Shown: positions 17,294 to 25,824 of the stretch, one piece after another
Numbering within the stretch: the first letter of the stretch is position 1
How the letters are laid out: every line of letters starts with the position of its first letter
Assembly: GCA_016708265.1 (NCBI GenBank)
Contig: JADJGA010000003.1
Span: 744,001-808,000, forward strand
Length of the DNA: 64,000 nucleotides
DNA from: Saprospiraceae bacterium
Lineage (GTDB): Bacteria > Bacteroidota > Bacteroidia > Chitinophagales > Saprospiraceae
Reading direction: 5' to 3'
Translations under genes and position numbers: made by a program
The notes under the pieces: model-generated
Databases searched by the model: none
Told to the model about the DNA's origin: nothing
What the model saw: only the letters and a program-made list of their open reading frames with translations

Positions 17294-19603
17294 ATGAAAA
17301 AATCAGATATTGCAGGCATACTTAGCATTTTAATAATCTCCTTTTCAGTTTTCTTCAGTTTTTACAGCCTTGTTCCGCACAAGATAAGTGGCAAAGATAC
17401 CCCTGTCAACCAGTTTTCTACTGCAAGAGCATTGGAACATGTAAAAGTGATCTCAAAGGAGTTTCATTTTGTTGGTTCCGCATATCATAAAGTGGTCAGA
17501 GAATACCTGATCAAACAATTGGAGAAACTTGGACTGAAAACCGAAGTTCAATCACAATTTTCGCTTAATGAAAAATGGGCTGGAGCAACCATGAACCATA
17601 ACATTCTGGCCCGAATAAAAGGGACCGGCAATGGCAAAGCAGTTTTGCTGCTCTCGCATTACGACTCTGCCCCATATTCTTCAAAAGGAGCAAGCGATGA
17701 TGCAATTGGGGTAGCAAGTATCCTGGAAGGGGTCAGGGCTTTTATTGCAGGAGGTTCAAAACCCGAAAATGATATAATTATACTGTTCTCTGATGGTGAA
17801 GAAATTGGCCTTAATGGTGCAAAAGCATTCGCAGAGCATCATCCGTGGATTAAAGATGTTGGTGTTGTTATCAACTTTGAGGCAAGAGGAAGCGGAGGGC
17901 CTTCCTTTACCCTTATGGAAACTAATGGAGGTAACGAAATGCTTGTAAAAGCCCTGACTGCTGCAAAAACTCCTTATCCAGTTGCAAATTCATTTCTTTA
18001 CAGTGTTTATAAAATGCTTCCAAATGACACCGATCTGACCATGTTCAGGGAAATATCAGATATTGAAGGATTTAATTTCGCTTTTATCGATGATTTTTAT
18101 GATTATCACTGCTCCACTGATAATTTTGAAAATATCGATATCAATACTGTCGAACATCAGGGTTCATATCTGATGTCGATGCTGGACCATTTCAAAAATT
18201 ATGATCTCCGGGGGATTAAATCATCGAAGGACTATATATATTTCAATTTTCCGGGAATAAACCTTGTATACTATCCGTTTTCAATGGCTTCCCCTATGTT
18301 ATCAGGTATTCTAATTGTATTTCTTTTGCTTGTTGTATATGGTATTGTTGTTAAGAAGATCAGAATGAAAAACACTTTGAAGGCTTTTATCCCCCTGATA
18401 TTGTCACTTATAGCAGGATTGGTTATAAGTATCTATGGATGGAAGTTTTTTAGCTATTTGCACCCGGCTTATTCAGATATTCTTCATGGTTTTCCTTACA
18501 ATGGCCACGACTATATTTCCGGATTTAGTTTCCTGATTGCAGGCTTAAGTTTATGGATAACACTTCGATATTTCAGAGATCTGATGGTAGCTGAATTATT
18601 AGTTCCGGTAATGACCGTATGGTTGATCCTGACCGGATTTTTTACCTTTAAATTAACAGGAACTTCATTTTTTATTATCCCGGTTTATTTTCTTATGTTA
18701 GTATTAATTTCAGAGCTGATCTTCAGAATTCCTGATTACCTTAAGTCGTTATTATATACAATTGTAAGTATTCCTTCTTTAATAATGCTTGCTCCATTTA
18801 TCGATATGTTTCCTGTAGGTTTGAAAATGAAAGCTGTTTTCATAAGCGCAATACTTGTAATCCTGCTGATTTTTTCCCTTATTCCTGTTTTTAAATATAT
18901 CAGATTTCAGAAATTCATATATATAGCCTTGCTTGGCTTAGGAGTGATTTTTCTGACCAAAGCTGAGTTTACTTCCGGGTTCAATGCAAAAAGGCCAAAA
19001 CCAAACAGCATTAATTATGTGTATTATGCTGAAGAAAACAAAGCAGTATGGGAGACTTTCAATATAGTGACTGATCCCTGGCTTGAAAAAATAATGGGAA
19101 GTAATATAAAAAGAGGCAGTCTTATGAGTACCAAATTAAACAGCAAATACAATGACCAGGTGACATTTTATTCTGATGCTCCACTGCTGAATATGCCACA
19201 ACCGTGGATACATTATTTAAAAGACACTATTATAAATAATGAGAGAGTGATTGAATTTGAAGTAGAATCTAAAAGACCTGCAAATTACATCGAACTCATA
19301 ACTTATAAGGATACTGAATTCAGAACTTTTGAGGTGAACGGAATTAAATTCAAAGATAATAATCTGAATTTTAAAAAAGGCAAAAACAGTATAGTGTCTT
19401 ATTACATAACTGAGAAGGGTGAAAAACCACGATTCAAATTCTCTGTACAAAAAACAGTGCAACCTGAGTTGATATTATATGAAGCGTCTTATGATCTTTT
19501 AGAAAATTCTGATCTGAAAGTGCCTCCTCGTCCTGATGAAAATATTGCAATGCCATTTGTTCTTAACGATCAGATTATTATTGTTAAAAAACTAAACTGG
19601 TAG
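17294..19603 (+). CDS. M28-family zinc aminopeptidase with multi-pass membrane domain
   Basis: A 769-residue membrane peptidase. An N-terminal anchor (DIAGILSILIISFSVFFSFYSLV) precedes an M28 catalytic domain at about residues 40-310. Zinc-ligand and catalytic positions are visible: LLSHYDS (His, Asp), GASDDAIGVASILEG (bridging Asp), SDGEEIGLNGA (catalytic and zinc Glu) and DYHCSTDN (His). From about residue 325 to 570 there are eight or so hydrophobic helices, then a soluble beta-rich C-terminal domain. This layout matches the Fxna/ERMP1-like branch of M28, with the peptidase outside the cytoplasm. The gene is monocistronic, with a TATGTTTG -7-like element at 17270-17277 shortly before the ATG. 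The substrates are unknown, probably peptides in the periplasm. Confidence 0.85.
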   Translation: MKKSDIAGILSILIISFSVFFSFYSLVPHKISGKDTPVNQFSTARALEHVKVISKEFHFVGSAYHKVVREYLIKQLEKLGLKTEVQSQFSLNEKWAGATMNHNILARIKGTGNGKAVLLLSHYDSAPYSSKGASDDAIGVASILEGVRAFIAGGSKPENDIIILFSDGEEIGLNGAKAFAEHHPWIKDVGVVINFEARGSGGPSFTLMETNGGNEMLVKALTAAKTPYPVANSFLYSVYKMLPNDTDLTMFREISDIEGFNFAFIDDFYDYHCSTDNFENIDINTVEHQGSYLMSMLDHFKNYDLRGIKSSKDYIYFNFPGINLVYYPFSMASPMLSGILIVFLLLVVYGIVVKKIRMKNTLKAFIPLILSLIAGLVISIYGWKFFSYLHPAYSDILHGFPYNGHDYISGFSFLIAGLSLWITLRYFRDLMVAELLVPVMTVWLILTGFFTFKLTGTSFFIIPVYFLMLVLISELIFRIPDYLKSLLYTIVSIPSLIMLAPFIDMFPVGLKMKAVFISAILVILLIFSLIPVFKYIRFQKFIYIALLGLGVIFLTKAEFTSGFNAKRPKPNSINYVYYAEENKAVWETFNIVTDPWLEKIMGSNIKRGSLMSTKLNSKYNDQVTFYSDAPLLNMPQPWIHYLKDTIINNERVIEFEVESKRPANYIELITYKDTEFRTFEVNGIKFKDNNLNFKKGKNSIVSYYITEKGEKPRFKFSVQKTVQPELILYEASYDLLENSDLKVPPRPDENIAMPFVLNDQIIIVKKLNW

Positions 19604-19870
19604 ACATTAGTAAGTTTCTTGTCAGGGGTTTTCATCAGTGTTTCGGAACTTTTTAATGCTGTATGTATTTAAAATATCTCTAATTTTCAATATTCGGCAT
19701 AATCTTTGCTATTTTATTGATTCAAAATGAACTTTTTACAAGACTTAATTGTAGATGTTAATGTGTAAAGGAAATTGGAATCAATTTAATCTCATGTTCG
19801 GATGTAATAATTGCATTATCATTGCACTTCAGGCTATTTTTCTAAAATAATACTTATAAAATTTCAATAA

Positions 19871-20740
19871 ATGAGGCAACTTAAAATCACTAAATCTATT
19901 ACTAACAGGGAAAGCCAGTCGCTCGAAAAGTATCTCCAGGAGATAGGTAAGGTTGACTTGCTCACTCCGGAAGAGGAAGTGGATTTAGCAAAAAAAATTA
20001 AGGAAGGAGACAAAGAGGCATTAGAAAAACTGACACAATCAAATCTTCGTTTTGTAGTTTCGGTTGCAAAACAATATCAAAACCAGGGTTTATCTCTGAG
20101 TGACCTTATAAATGAAGGCAATTTAGGACTCATAAAAGCTGCCCAGAGGTTCGATGAAACCCGTGGATTTAAATTCATTTCATATGCAGTATGGTGGATC
20201 AGACAATCAATACTGCAGGCACTTGCAGAACAATCCAGAATAGTAAGGCTGCCCCTGAATAAAGTAGGAAGCCTTAACAAAATAAACAGGGCTTTCGCTG
20301 CTCTGGAACAGGAATTTGAAAGAGAACCTACAGCTGAGGAAATAGCAAAATTACTGGAATTACCAGTAGAAGAAATTGAAACAACATTGGGAGTAGCTTC
20401 AAGACACGTTTCCATGGATGCTCCGTTTGTAGATGGAGAAGATAATTCACTTCTCGATATTCTTGAAAATCCGAATGCAATGGAAGCAGATGCTCACCTT
20501 GAATACGGTGAATCGCTTCAGCGTGAAATTGACCGATCCTTGAGTACACTTACCGGAAGGCAGAAAGATGTTTTAAAACTATATTTCGGCATTGGCATCG
20601 AACATCCTGTAAGTCTTGAAGATATAGGTGATATGCTTGGATTGACAAGGGAAAGGGTAAGACAAATAAAAGATAAGGCTATCGGTAAGCTCAGGGAAAA
20701 TTCAAGGAGTAAATTGCTCAAGCACTATCTGGGAGCATAG
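19871..20740 (+). CDS. rpoD: Primary (RpoD/SigA-type) RNA polymerase sigma factor, short form
   Basis: A 289-residue group 1-type sigma factor, the compact form characteristic of Bacteroidota, lacking the long region 1.1 and non-conserved insert. Region 1.2 is SLEKYLQEIGKVDLLTPEEEVDLAKKI. Region 2 contains NLRFVVSVAKQYQNQGLSLSDLINEGNLGLIKAAQRFD and FISYAVWWIRQSILQAL. Region 3 begins PLNKVGSLNKINRAF. Region 4 ends with the helix-turn-helix SLEDIGDMLGLTRERVRQIKDKAIGKLR. It directs transcription from the TTTG / TAnnTTTG housekeeping promoters noted in this window. The yraN-like gene follows within about 25 bases and is probably co-transcribed. Confidence 0.96.
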   Translation: MRQLKITKSITNRESQSLEKYLQEIGKVDLLTPEEEVDLAKKIKEGDKEALEKLTQSNLRFVVSVAKQYQNQGLSLSDLINEGNLGLIKAAQRFDETRGFKFISYAVWWIRQSILQALAEQSRIVRLPLNKVGSLNKINRAFAALEQEFEREPTAEEIAKLLELPVEEIETTLGVASRHVSMDAPFVDGEDNSLLDILENPNAMEADAHLEYGESLQREIDRSLSTLTGRQKDVLKLYFGIGIEHPVSLEDIGDMLGLTRERVRQIKDKAIGKLRENSRSKLLKHYLGA

Positions 20741-20763
20741 AAATATTGACTTTTCGCTTTATT

Positions 20764-21132
20764 ATGATGCCATCTAAAACTGACATAGGCAAATATGCCG
20801 AAGATACGGCATGTCAATATCTCATTTCAAATAACTACCTTATCCTTGAAAGAAACTGGAGATATAAAAGAGCTGAAATAGATATCATAGCCAATGACAC
20901 CAGTTCAGATACACTTGTATTTATTGAAGTTAAATCACGATCTTATACTTTTTTTGGTGAACCTGAATCATCAGTTTCCGAAAAAAAACAAAAACTGGTC
21001 TCGGATGCTGCTGCTGCATATATGGAACAAATTAAATATAACTGGGCTGTGCGATTCGATATAATAGGAATAGTTTTTGAAAATGCGGACAAACACTCTA
21101 TAAGCCATTTTAAAGATGCTTACCTTCTGTGA
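20764..21132 (+). CDS. yraN: YraN-family (UPF0102) nuclease-like protein
   Basis: A 122-residue member of UPF0102, a small restriction-endonuclease-like fold of uncertain role. Visible features are GKYAEDTACQYLISNNYLILERNWRYKRAEIDIIA, with the family's acidic residue (AEIDII), then VFIEVKSRS, the ExK motif of this fold, and EKKQKLVSDAAAAYM. I start at the ATG at 20764 (another ATG follows immediately); a TTG at 20746 would only add MTFRFI. It follows rpoD closely on the same strand. Near 21152 a GTCAG/CTGAC inverted repeat lies just past the stop. The function is often guessed to be Holliday-junction or DNA-processing related, without proof. Confidence 0.88.
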   Translation: MMPSKTDIGKYAEDTACQYLISNNYLILERNWRYKRAEIDIIANDTSSDTLVFIEVKSRSYTFFGEPESSVSEKKQKLVSDAAAAYMEQIKYNWAVRFDIIGIVFENADKHSISHFKDAYLL

Positions 21133-21473
21133 ACAGTGAAAAGCGTGTCAGTCCGCTGACGGATGAAAAATGAAAATGCATTTCCTTAATTAACGCATGA
21201 TTAATAAAAAACTGAAAATGCAAAATGGTTTATAATCCAAAATTAAAAATTGTTAATCCTTGATCTTAAATCAAAATGGATTAATATACAGCAACATTCA
21301 ATATAAAAAAGCTATTCATCCACTGAGAATTTAAAGCAGATATATCATTCCACTAAACCCTCTAAACTCCCTAAACCTTCTAAACCTCATAAACTTTATA
21401 AACTATATAAACCTGAAAAACTTCATAAATATTAAAACATTTTCCTCCATTTACAATTTTTTTTACTCAATAC
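21133..21473. repeat. Non-coding stretch with degenerate CTAAACCTT tandem repeat
   Basis: From about 21356 to 21430 a pyrimidine-biased word of 9-10 bases (TAAACCTTC, TAAACCTCA, TAAACTTTA) repeats with variation. A similar array in the opposite orientation lies at about 37888-37955. The rest is AT-rich and shows no gene. Confidence 0.6.
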
Positions 21474-21505
21474 TTGTATAATTCAAAAAAACATTTTTAT
21501 CTTTG
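21474..21505 (+). promoter_or_regulatory. Bacteroidota-type promoter of rpmE2
   Basis: TTG at 21474-21476, 21 bases of spacing, then TATCTTTG at 21498-21505 followed by CG. This fits TTTG-N19-21-TAnnTTTG. The start codon is about 58 bases further on. Confidence 0.65.
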
Positions 21506-21563
21506 CGCTCCCGAATAACAAAAGGGATAATTAAAGATAATAAACGGATTAAAATATAGTAAA

Positions 21564-21821
21564 ATGAAAAAAGGAATTCATCCTGAAAATTACAGACTGG
21601 TAGTATTTAAAGATTTCTCTATCGATGAGTCTTTTATAACAAGTTCCTGCGCACCCTCAAAAGAAAAAATAGTATGGGAAGACGGAATAGAATATCCGCT
21701 GGTGAAACTGGAGATATCTTCCAAATCTCACCCTTTCTTCACAGGCAAGGTTAAATTTGTTGACTCTGCCGGAAGGATTGATAAATTCAACAAAAAATTT
21801 GCCAAATTCAATAAAAAATAA
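21564..21821 (+). CDS. rpmE2: 50S ribosomal protein L31 type B
   Basis: An 85-residue L31, a small protein at the central protuberance of the large ribosomal subunit that helps bridge the two subunits. MKKGIHPENYRLVVFKDFS and HPFFTGKVKFVDSAGRIDKFNKKF match the family. The CxxC zinc-ribbon cysteines of type A are absent (only one Cys, in SSCAPS), so this is the type B, zinc-independent form. It is monocistronic, with a recognisable promoter upstream and a strong terminator downstream. It is the last housekeeping gene before the accessory island. Confidence 0.95.
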   Translation: MKKGIHPENYRLVVFKDFSIDESFITSSCAPSKEKIVWEDGIEYPLVKLEISSKSHPFFTGKVKFVDSAGRIDKFNKKFAKFNKK

Positions 21822-21842
21822 ATTAAACTATAGAGTTTTTTT

Positions 21843-21878
21843 AAAAAGCCTTGTTGTCGTTCAGCAAGGCTTTTTTTA
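21843..21878 (+). terminator. Intrinsic terminator of rpmE2
   Basis: AAAAAGCCTTG and CAAGGCTTTTT form a perfect stem around a 10-base loop, ending in a run of seven T. Confidence 0.9.
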
Positions 21879-21946
21879 ATTACGATTACGCACCCCTTCG
21901 TCTAAATTAAAATTAAAAATATAAAATTTGAAACTTATAATTAATT

Positions 21947-22224
21947 CCCTGATCATCACGTTTTACAACTGTGAAGCAATACGCTCGTCCAAAATGAAAT
22001 TTTCCCACCACAATCATTGATTATCAAATGTAAACGATTTTTCCGGCAAATGTAATTTTTATTCTGAATTTAAAGGTATTAAAATTGCAGCAAGAGGACA
22101 GAGCTTGTGCCGCATCTGCGGTAAGTCCTTTGCTGCGGAGTCCTGCTCTGTTATAAAGATCTTATCGGTACATTTAAAACCTTCCAACCCTTATACCTTC
22201 CTACCCAGATACCTTGCTACCTTA
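21947..22224 (-). repeat. Long structured dispersed repeat, family 1, copy 1
   Basis: It opens CCCTGATCATCACG with a decayed form of the palindrome TCACGGTTTGCAACCGTGA, then AGCAATACGCTC, an AT-rich spacer, the nested hairpin GCAGCAAGAGGAC ... CCGCATCTGCGG ... GTCCTTTGCTGC, the CTGCTCTG end, and a pyrimidine tail of ACCTTCC words. It lies directly 3' of the T9SS gene at 22266-23877. Strand is given relative to that gene. No open frame is conserved between copies. Confidence 0.75.
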
Positions 22225-22265
22225 GTAAATCGTAATTCGTAATTTGAAAATTCGTAATTCAAAAC

Positions 22266-23877
22266 CTACCTTCCCTTCACAAACTTTCCACTCCTCACTC
22301 TCCCTTTTTCATCAACCCTACGTACAATATAAACCCCCGGGCTGAAATCATGCAACTGTACTATGTAAGTATTGTCTTTCAGAGAGCCTGACCATTTACT
22401 TAGGATATTACCTTTGATATCTGAGATTGTATAATTGGATTCTCCTCCTTTTTCATCATAGATGTAGAGTGTATTGTCAGCAGGATTGGGATATATCGAC
22501 AAACTGTCTTCAGAAAGAATTTCTTCAACTCCAACAGTATCACCATTCTGGCAGCCAGGTACCAGGCAACCATATTGATCTACTTTGAGGAGCCATGCAG
22601 GTAAAGAACCTAATGAGTCATTTTCTTTTGGAGCAAACCTTAGAGTGCCATACATATAATATCCTCCATCAGGAGCATATATTATATCAGTGAGTTCATG
22701 ATTAGGACTTTGCTCCGGATTATCTATCAGGCTATATGACCTCAACCATAATTTTTCACCATCTTCATTTATTTTTTCCAGTATGCCTACTGTCATTAAA
22801 GCAATTCCATTTTGCCACAATGAATCCTTTTGTTCATCTGTCAGGTTGTAGGGATAATTCACCTGGTATCCTGTCAGCAAATAACCATCATGCTCTTGCG
22901 ACTCAATGATATTCGTTGATTTATAATATTGATCAATTTCAAAATCCAGGCCCCAGGGTTTTTCCCACATTTGGACAAAACTATCTATTTAGTTTGAATA
23001 CCCGTTGTCTTATTTTGGAATAAAAGTTCGCAGGATTGGTTTTCTGATAGTAATAAATATAATTTGAAGTACAAATATAATCTCCACTCCTCGTTTGCAA
23101 TAGTTTAAAAACCGGACCTCTCATCGTATCTGTCCTGTGGACAATTTTAAAGTTGCCTGCAAGATCAACCTCATATATTATTCCTTCGGTAATTCGTTTT
23201 ATATATTGTCCAAACACAAAAGGCAAATCCGTATATGATGTACCCACTAAAAAACTGCTCCCTGTCCAATGCAGAAATCTTGGATTATCAGCTATATCTT
23301 TCTTTCCAAATATTAAATATTTTACACTATCTGTTTTAATGTTTATTATACAAATTTGAGCATCGGCATATTTTGAATATGGCGTCTCTTGTACTGTCAA
23401 TACTATAGCAAATAAAGAATCATTTATCTTTACCATATCATGCAAAAATGCAGATTCATCAATCTGGCTTTCGAAAGGTATTTTCTTAATTATCTCTCCA
23501 CTGCTTATATTGTATAGCATTACGTATCCATCAGCTTCGATGTTATAATCAATCCCAATTCCAACAATTAGAGTATCACCTGAAATAAATGAATTATTAT
23601 TTTCATTATAAGAATAAAGTCTCTGAGATTCGATATTAATATATCTTCTAATTAAATTGCCCTTTAAGTCAATTTTTGTCATATAACATGCATAATAATC
23701 AAAAGTATCATGATCATCTCCATTGCCTAAACAAATTAAGGTATCATGATATAAAATAATCGGTCCAGACTGGTTTATATGTTTCATAATATCAATACCT
23801 TTATTGAAAGTAGATTGAGATGTCAGGAAAATATTTATACTAAAAAATAAAATAAATAACAGAAATAAATTTTTCAT
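22266..23877 (-). CDS. T9SS sorting-domain protein, split by one frameshift (paralogue of 42069-43679)
   Basis: Two frames (22981-23877 and 22266-22970) form one ~537-residue secreted protein. The N-terminus MKNLFLLFILFFSINIFLTSQ is a signal peptide. The body (CLGNGDDHDTFDYYACYMTKIDL, GQYIKRITEGIIYEVDLAGNF) resembles a beta-propeller-like repeat protein with no named family. The tail (IYPNPADNTLYIYD, DFSPGVYIVRRVDEKGRVRSGKF) is a type A sorting domain. The close paralogue at 42069 reads straight through FKLNKNFVQIWEKPW where this copy has FKLNR-stop near 22981, so one extra base near 22978-22986 breaks the frame. The gene is flanked by a hairpin 5' and a family 1 repeat 3'. Its function is unknown; a surface location is inferred. 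Confidence 0.78.
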
Positions 23878-23889
23878 AGTTTTGATGAT

Positions 23890-23924
23890 AAAAAATAGGC
23901 TCTGCCTGATTATTGACAGAGCCT
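23890..23924 (-). terminator. Hairpin with T-run between two T9SS genes
   Basis: AGGCTCTG pairs with CAGAGCCT; on the minus strand it is followed by TATTTTTT. It lies after the stop of 23937-25253 and ends only 13 bases before the ATG of the next gene (23877), so it may act as terminator, leader hairpin, or both. An equivalent sits at 43698-43727. Confidence 0.75.
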
Positions 23925-23936
23925 GAAATTAAAAAA

Positions 23937-25253
23937 TTATTCCACTATAAGTTTTCCACTATACACTTTTCCTGATTTGTCAGTTGCGTGATACAGGAAG
24001 GTTCCTTTCATAACATCGAGGCTGATCCTGATATTTCCTTCTATCTCAGAACAATCCCTGTCATATATAAGCTGTCCATCCAATGAGTATATCCTGATAG
24101 CTGCAATTGCCTTTTCTTTCACTCCATTTATCACTTCAAATTCTCCATCGCTTGGGTTAGGCATAATCACCAATTCTGATTTATTGTTTTCCTGAGCAGG
24201 TTTTTTGAAGTTCCATTGTCTGTCTTCCCTGTTCTGAAGTTCAGAGAATACATAACCATAGAAAAATTCAAGAATTGCCCTTGCCTTGCCTTGGGCATAA
24301 TCAGTACCGGAATTTGCGAATTGCTCCATTTGTGTTTTCTCCTGAGCTGTTAGCTGTGCTTCATATCTTCTGTCATTATATACACTGATCAATAATTGTG
24401 TCAAAGCCAAATATTGATTTATTTCTCCGATTTCCTCTCCCGAAAGTGTGCGATCCGCAAGCTGGTCTCTTAAATAATTAACGCATGCATTATAGTTTCC
24501 TTCGTCCATGTAGGTCTGAGCAATATCAAATCTTGATCTGAACAAACCTCTTTTGCCGTGCCATGAACGGAGATTAGTGTAATTGATATTACCATTGTCA
24601 GTAAATACAACTTTCGCCAATGCATTGCCTATGATATGAGTAAGTTTCATTTCGAGGTAATTCAATTTTATGACCAGGCGTGTCCTGACTGTCGATTGTC
24701 CATATACCTGTCTCAGAGTATTCTGCTGGTTGGGGTTTAGTGGACTGCTTTGACCGAAGCAGAACTGATAAACTATATCATTGAGCAAAACATCGGGACT
24801 TGCAGAAAAAACGCTGACCATCTGAGCTCCAGTAAATACATCTGACTGACCTATGAGCGCTTCTGCTGCTATTATCTCTCCATTATTCATGTTAAAAATC
24901 AAAAGTGTACCATGACAATTGATATTGTTAATTGAACAAGCGGTGATCACAGTATCACCCTCTGAAAAAACATCACTCTTAGAATTAAAAAAAGAATCAA
25001 ATTCAGGATCAAAATTAACTTTTCTGGATATGAACTTTCCTTCCAAGTCAAATTTACTTTGATAAGTAGCATAATAATAGTATGAAAATGAATCTGTACC
25101 ATTGCCATAGCAATAAATTGTATCATCAATACAGATCATTGGCCCTGCCTGGCTGATAAACTTCATTATTTTTTCAGCTTTATTGAATGTGTTTTGTGAG
25201 TATATAGTGAAGTAACACAAAATAAAAAATGGTATAAAAAATCTTTTCATCAT
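23937..25253 (-). CDS. Chimeric T9SS sorting-domain protein
   Basis: About 438 residues from MMKRFFIPFFILCYFTIYSQ, a signal peptide (an ATG 10 codons upstream, at 25283, would bury it). Residues to about 150 are homologous to the neighbour at 22266-23877 (TFNKAEKIMKFISQAGPM against TFNKGIDIMKHINQSGPI). Then the sequence changes to an unrelated module: FCFGQSSPLNPNQQNTLRQVYGQ, and a helical segment rich in Gln, Tyr and Asp (DIAQTYMDEGNYNACVNYL). This module looks like the C-terminal part of a different exported protein. The tail (MPNPSDGEFEVING, GKVYSGKLIVE) is a type A sorting domain. It appears to be a fusion of two secreted-protein genes. Function unknown. Confidence 0.75.
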   Translation of the reverse strand: MMKRFFIPFFILCYFTIYSQNTFNKAEKIMKFISQAGPMICIDDTIYCYGNGTDSFSYYYYATYQSKFDLEGKFISRKVNFDPEFDSFFNSKSDVFSEGDTVITACSINNINCHGTLLIFNMNNGEIIAAEALIGQSDVFTGAQMVSVFSASPDVLLNDIVYQFCFGQSSPLNPNQQNTLRQVYGQSTVRTRLVIKLNYLEMKLTHIIGNALAKVVFTDNGNINYTNLRSWHGKRGLFRSRFDIAQTYMDEGNYNACVNYLRDQLADRTLSGEEIGEINQYLALTQLLISVYNDRRYEAQLTAQEKTQMEQFANSGTDYAQGKARAILEFFYGYVFSELQNREDRQWNFKKPAQENNKSELVIMPNPSDGEFEVINGVKEKAIAAIRIYSLDGQLIYDRDCSEIEGNIRISLDVMKGTFLYHATDKSGKVYSGKLIVE

Positions 25254-25267
25254 TATTATATAAAAAA

Positions 25268-25296
25268 TTGTGCTGCAGCACATAGTTACAGCACAA
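25268..25296 (-). terminator. Hairpin with T-run 5' of the chimeric T9SS gene
   Basis: TTGTGCTG pairs with CAGCACAA; minus-strand T-run follows (A-run at 25262-25267). It lies between the truncated T9SS remnant (ends 25309) and the ATG at 25253. Confidence 0.7.
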
Positions 25297-25308
25297 AGGT
25301 GAATTATT

Positions 25309-25520
25309 TTATTCTATTACTAAATTTCCACTTCCGACTTTTCCACCAGAAGTTATCACTTTATAAATGTAGGTTCCAGCTTTTGGAGCATCCATTTTTA
25401 CAGTCACTGCTTTAAGTTCAGTGTCGTACTTTTTATCATAAACCAATTTGCCGAGCATATCAAATATCTGAATACTCTGTATTGATGCCGCATTTTCAAT
25501 CAATCCAATTTCAAATACCC
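25309..25520 (-). pseudogene. C-terminal remnant of a T9SS protein
   Basis: About 70 codons of a type A sorting domain: IQIFDMLGKLVYDKKYD, then APKAGTYIYKVITSGGKVGSGNLVIE. There is no signal peptide or body. Homology ends around IGLIENAASIQS, where the sequence runs into family 1 repeat copy 2 (25518 onward). The gene was cut at the repeat boundary. The frame continues a few codons into the repeat by chance only. Confidence 0.8.
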
Positions 25521-25820
25521 TGATCGTCACGGTTTGCAACCGTGAAGCAATACGCTCTTCTCAAATGAAATTTTCCCACCACAATCATTGATTATCAAAT
25601 ACAAATGTATATAAATTCTCCTGGTAAATGTAATTTTTATTCTGAATTTTTATGTATAAAGTTTGCAGCAAGAGGACAGGAGTTCTTTGCTGCGGAGTTC
25701 TGCTCCGTGATAAAGATCTAATTGGCATCATTTAAAACCTTCCAACCTTCTACCCTGTCACCTTTCTGACTTTCAACCATGCTACCATGCTACCTTCTTC
25801 CTTTCACAAACTTACCTCTC
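25518..25820 (+). repeat. Family 1 structured repeat, copy 2
   Basis: It begins CCCTGATCG then the perfect palindrome TCACGGTTTGCAACCGTGA and AGCAATACGCTC. The inner CCGCATCTGCGG hairpin is missing: AGAGGACAGG joins straight to AGTTCTTTGCTGCGG. It ends in a pyrimidine tail. It lies between a truncated T9SS tail (minus) and a truncated Rhs frame (plus), so both genes are broken at or near its ends. Confidence 0.8.
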
Positions 25821-25824
25821 CCCG

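Noticed and set aside
21947..22224. Family 1 repeat as tRNA, riboswitch or group II intron
   Set aside because: No cloverleaf, no known aptamer core that I can recognise, no reverse transcriptase or domain V; copies lie at gene 3' ends and at breaks, not in 5' leaders of metabolic genes.
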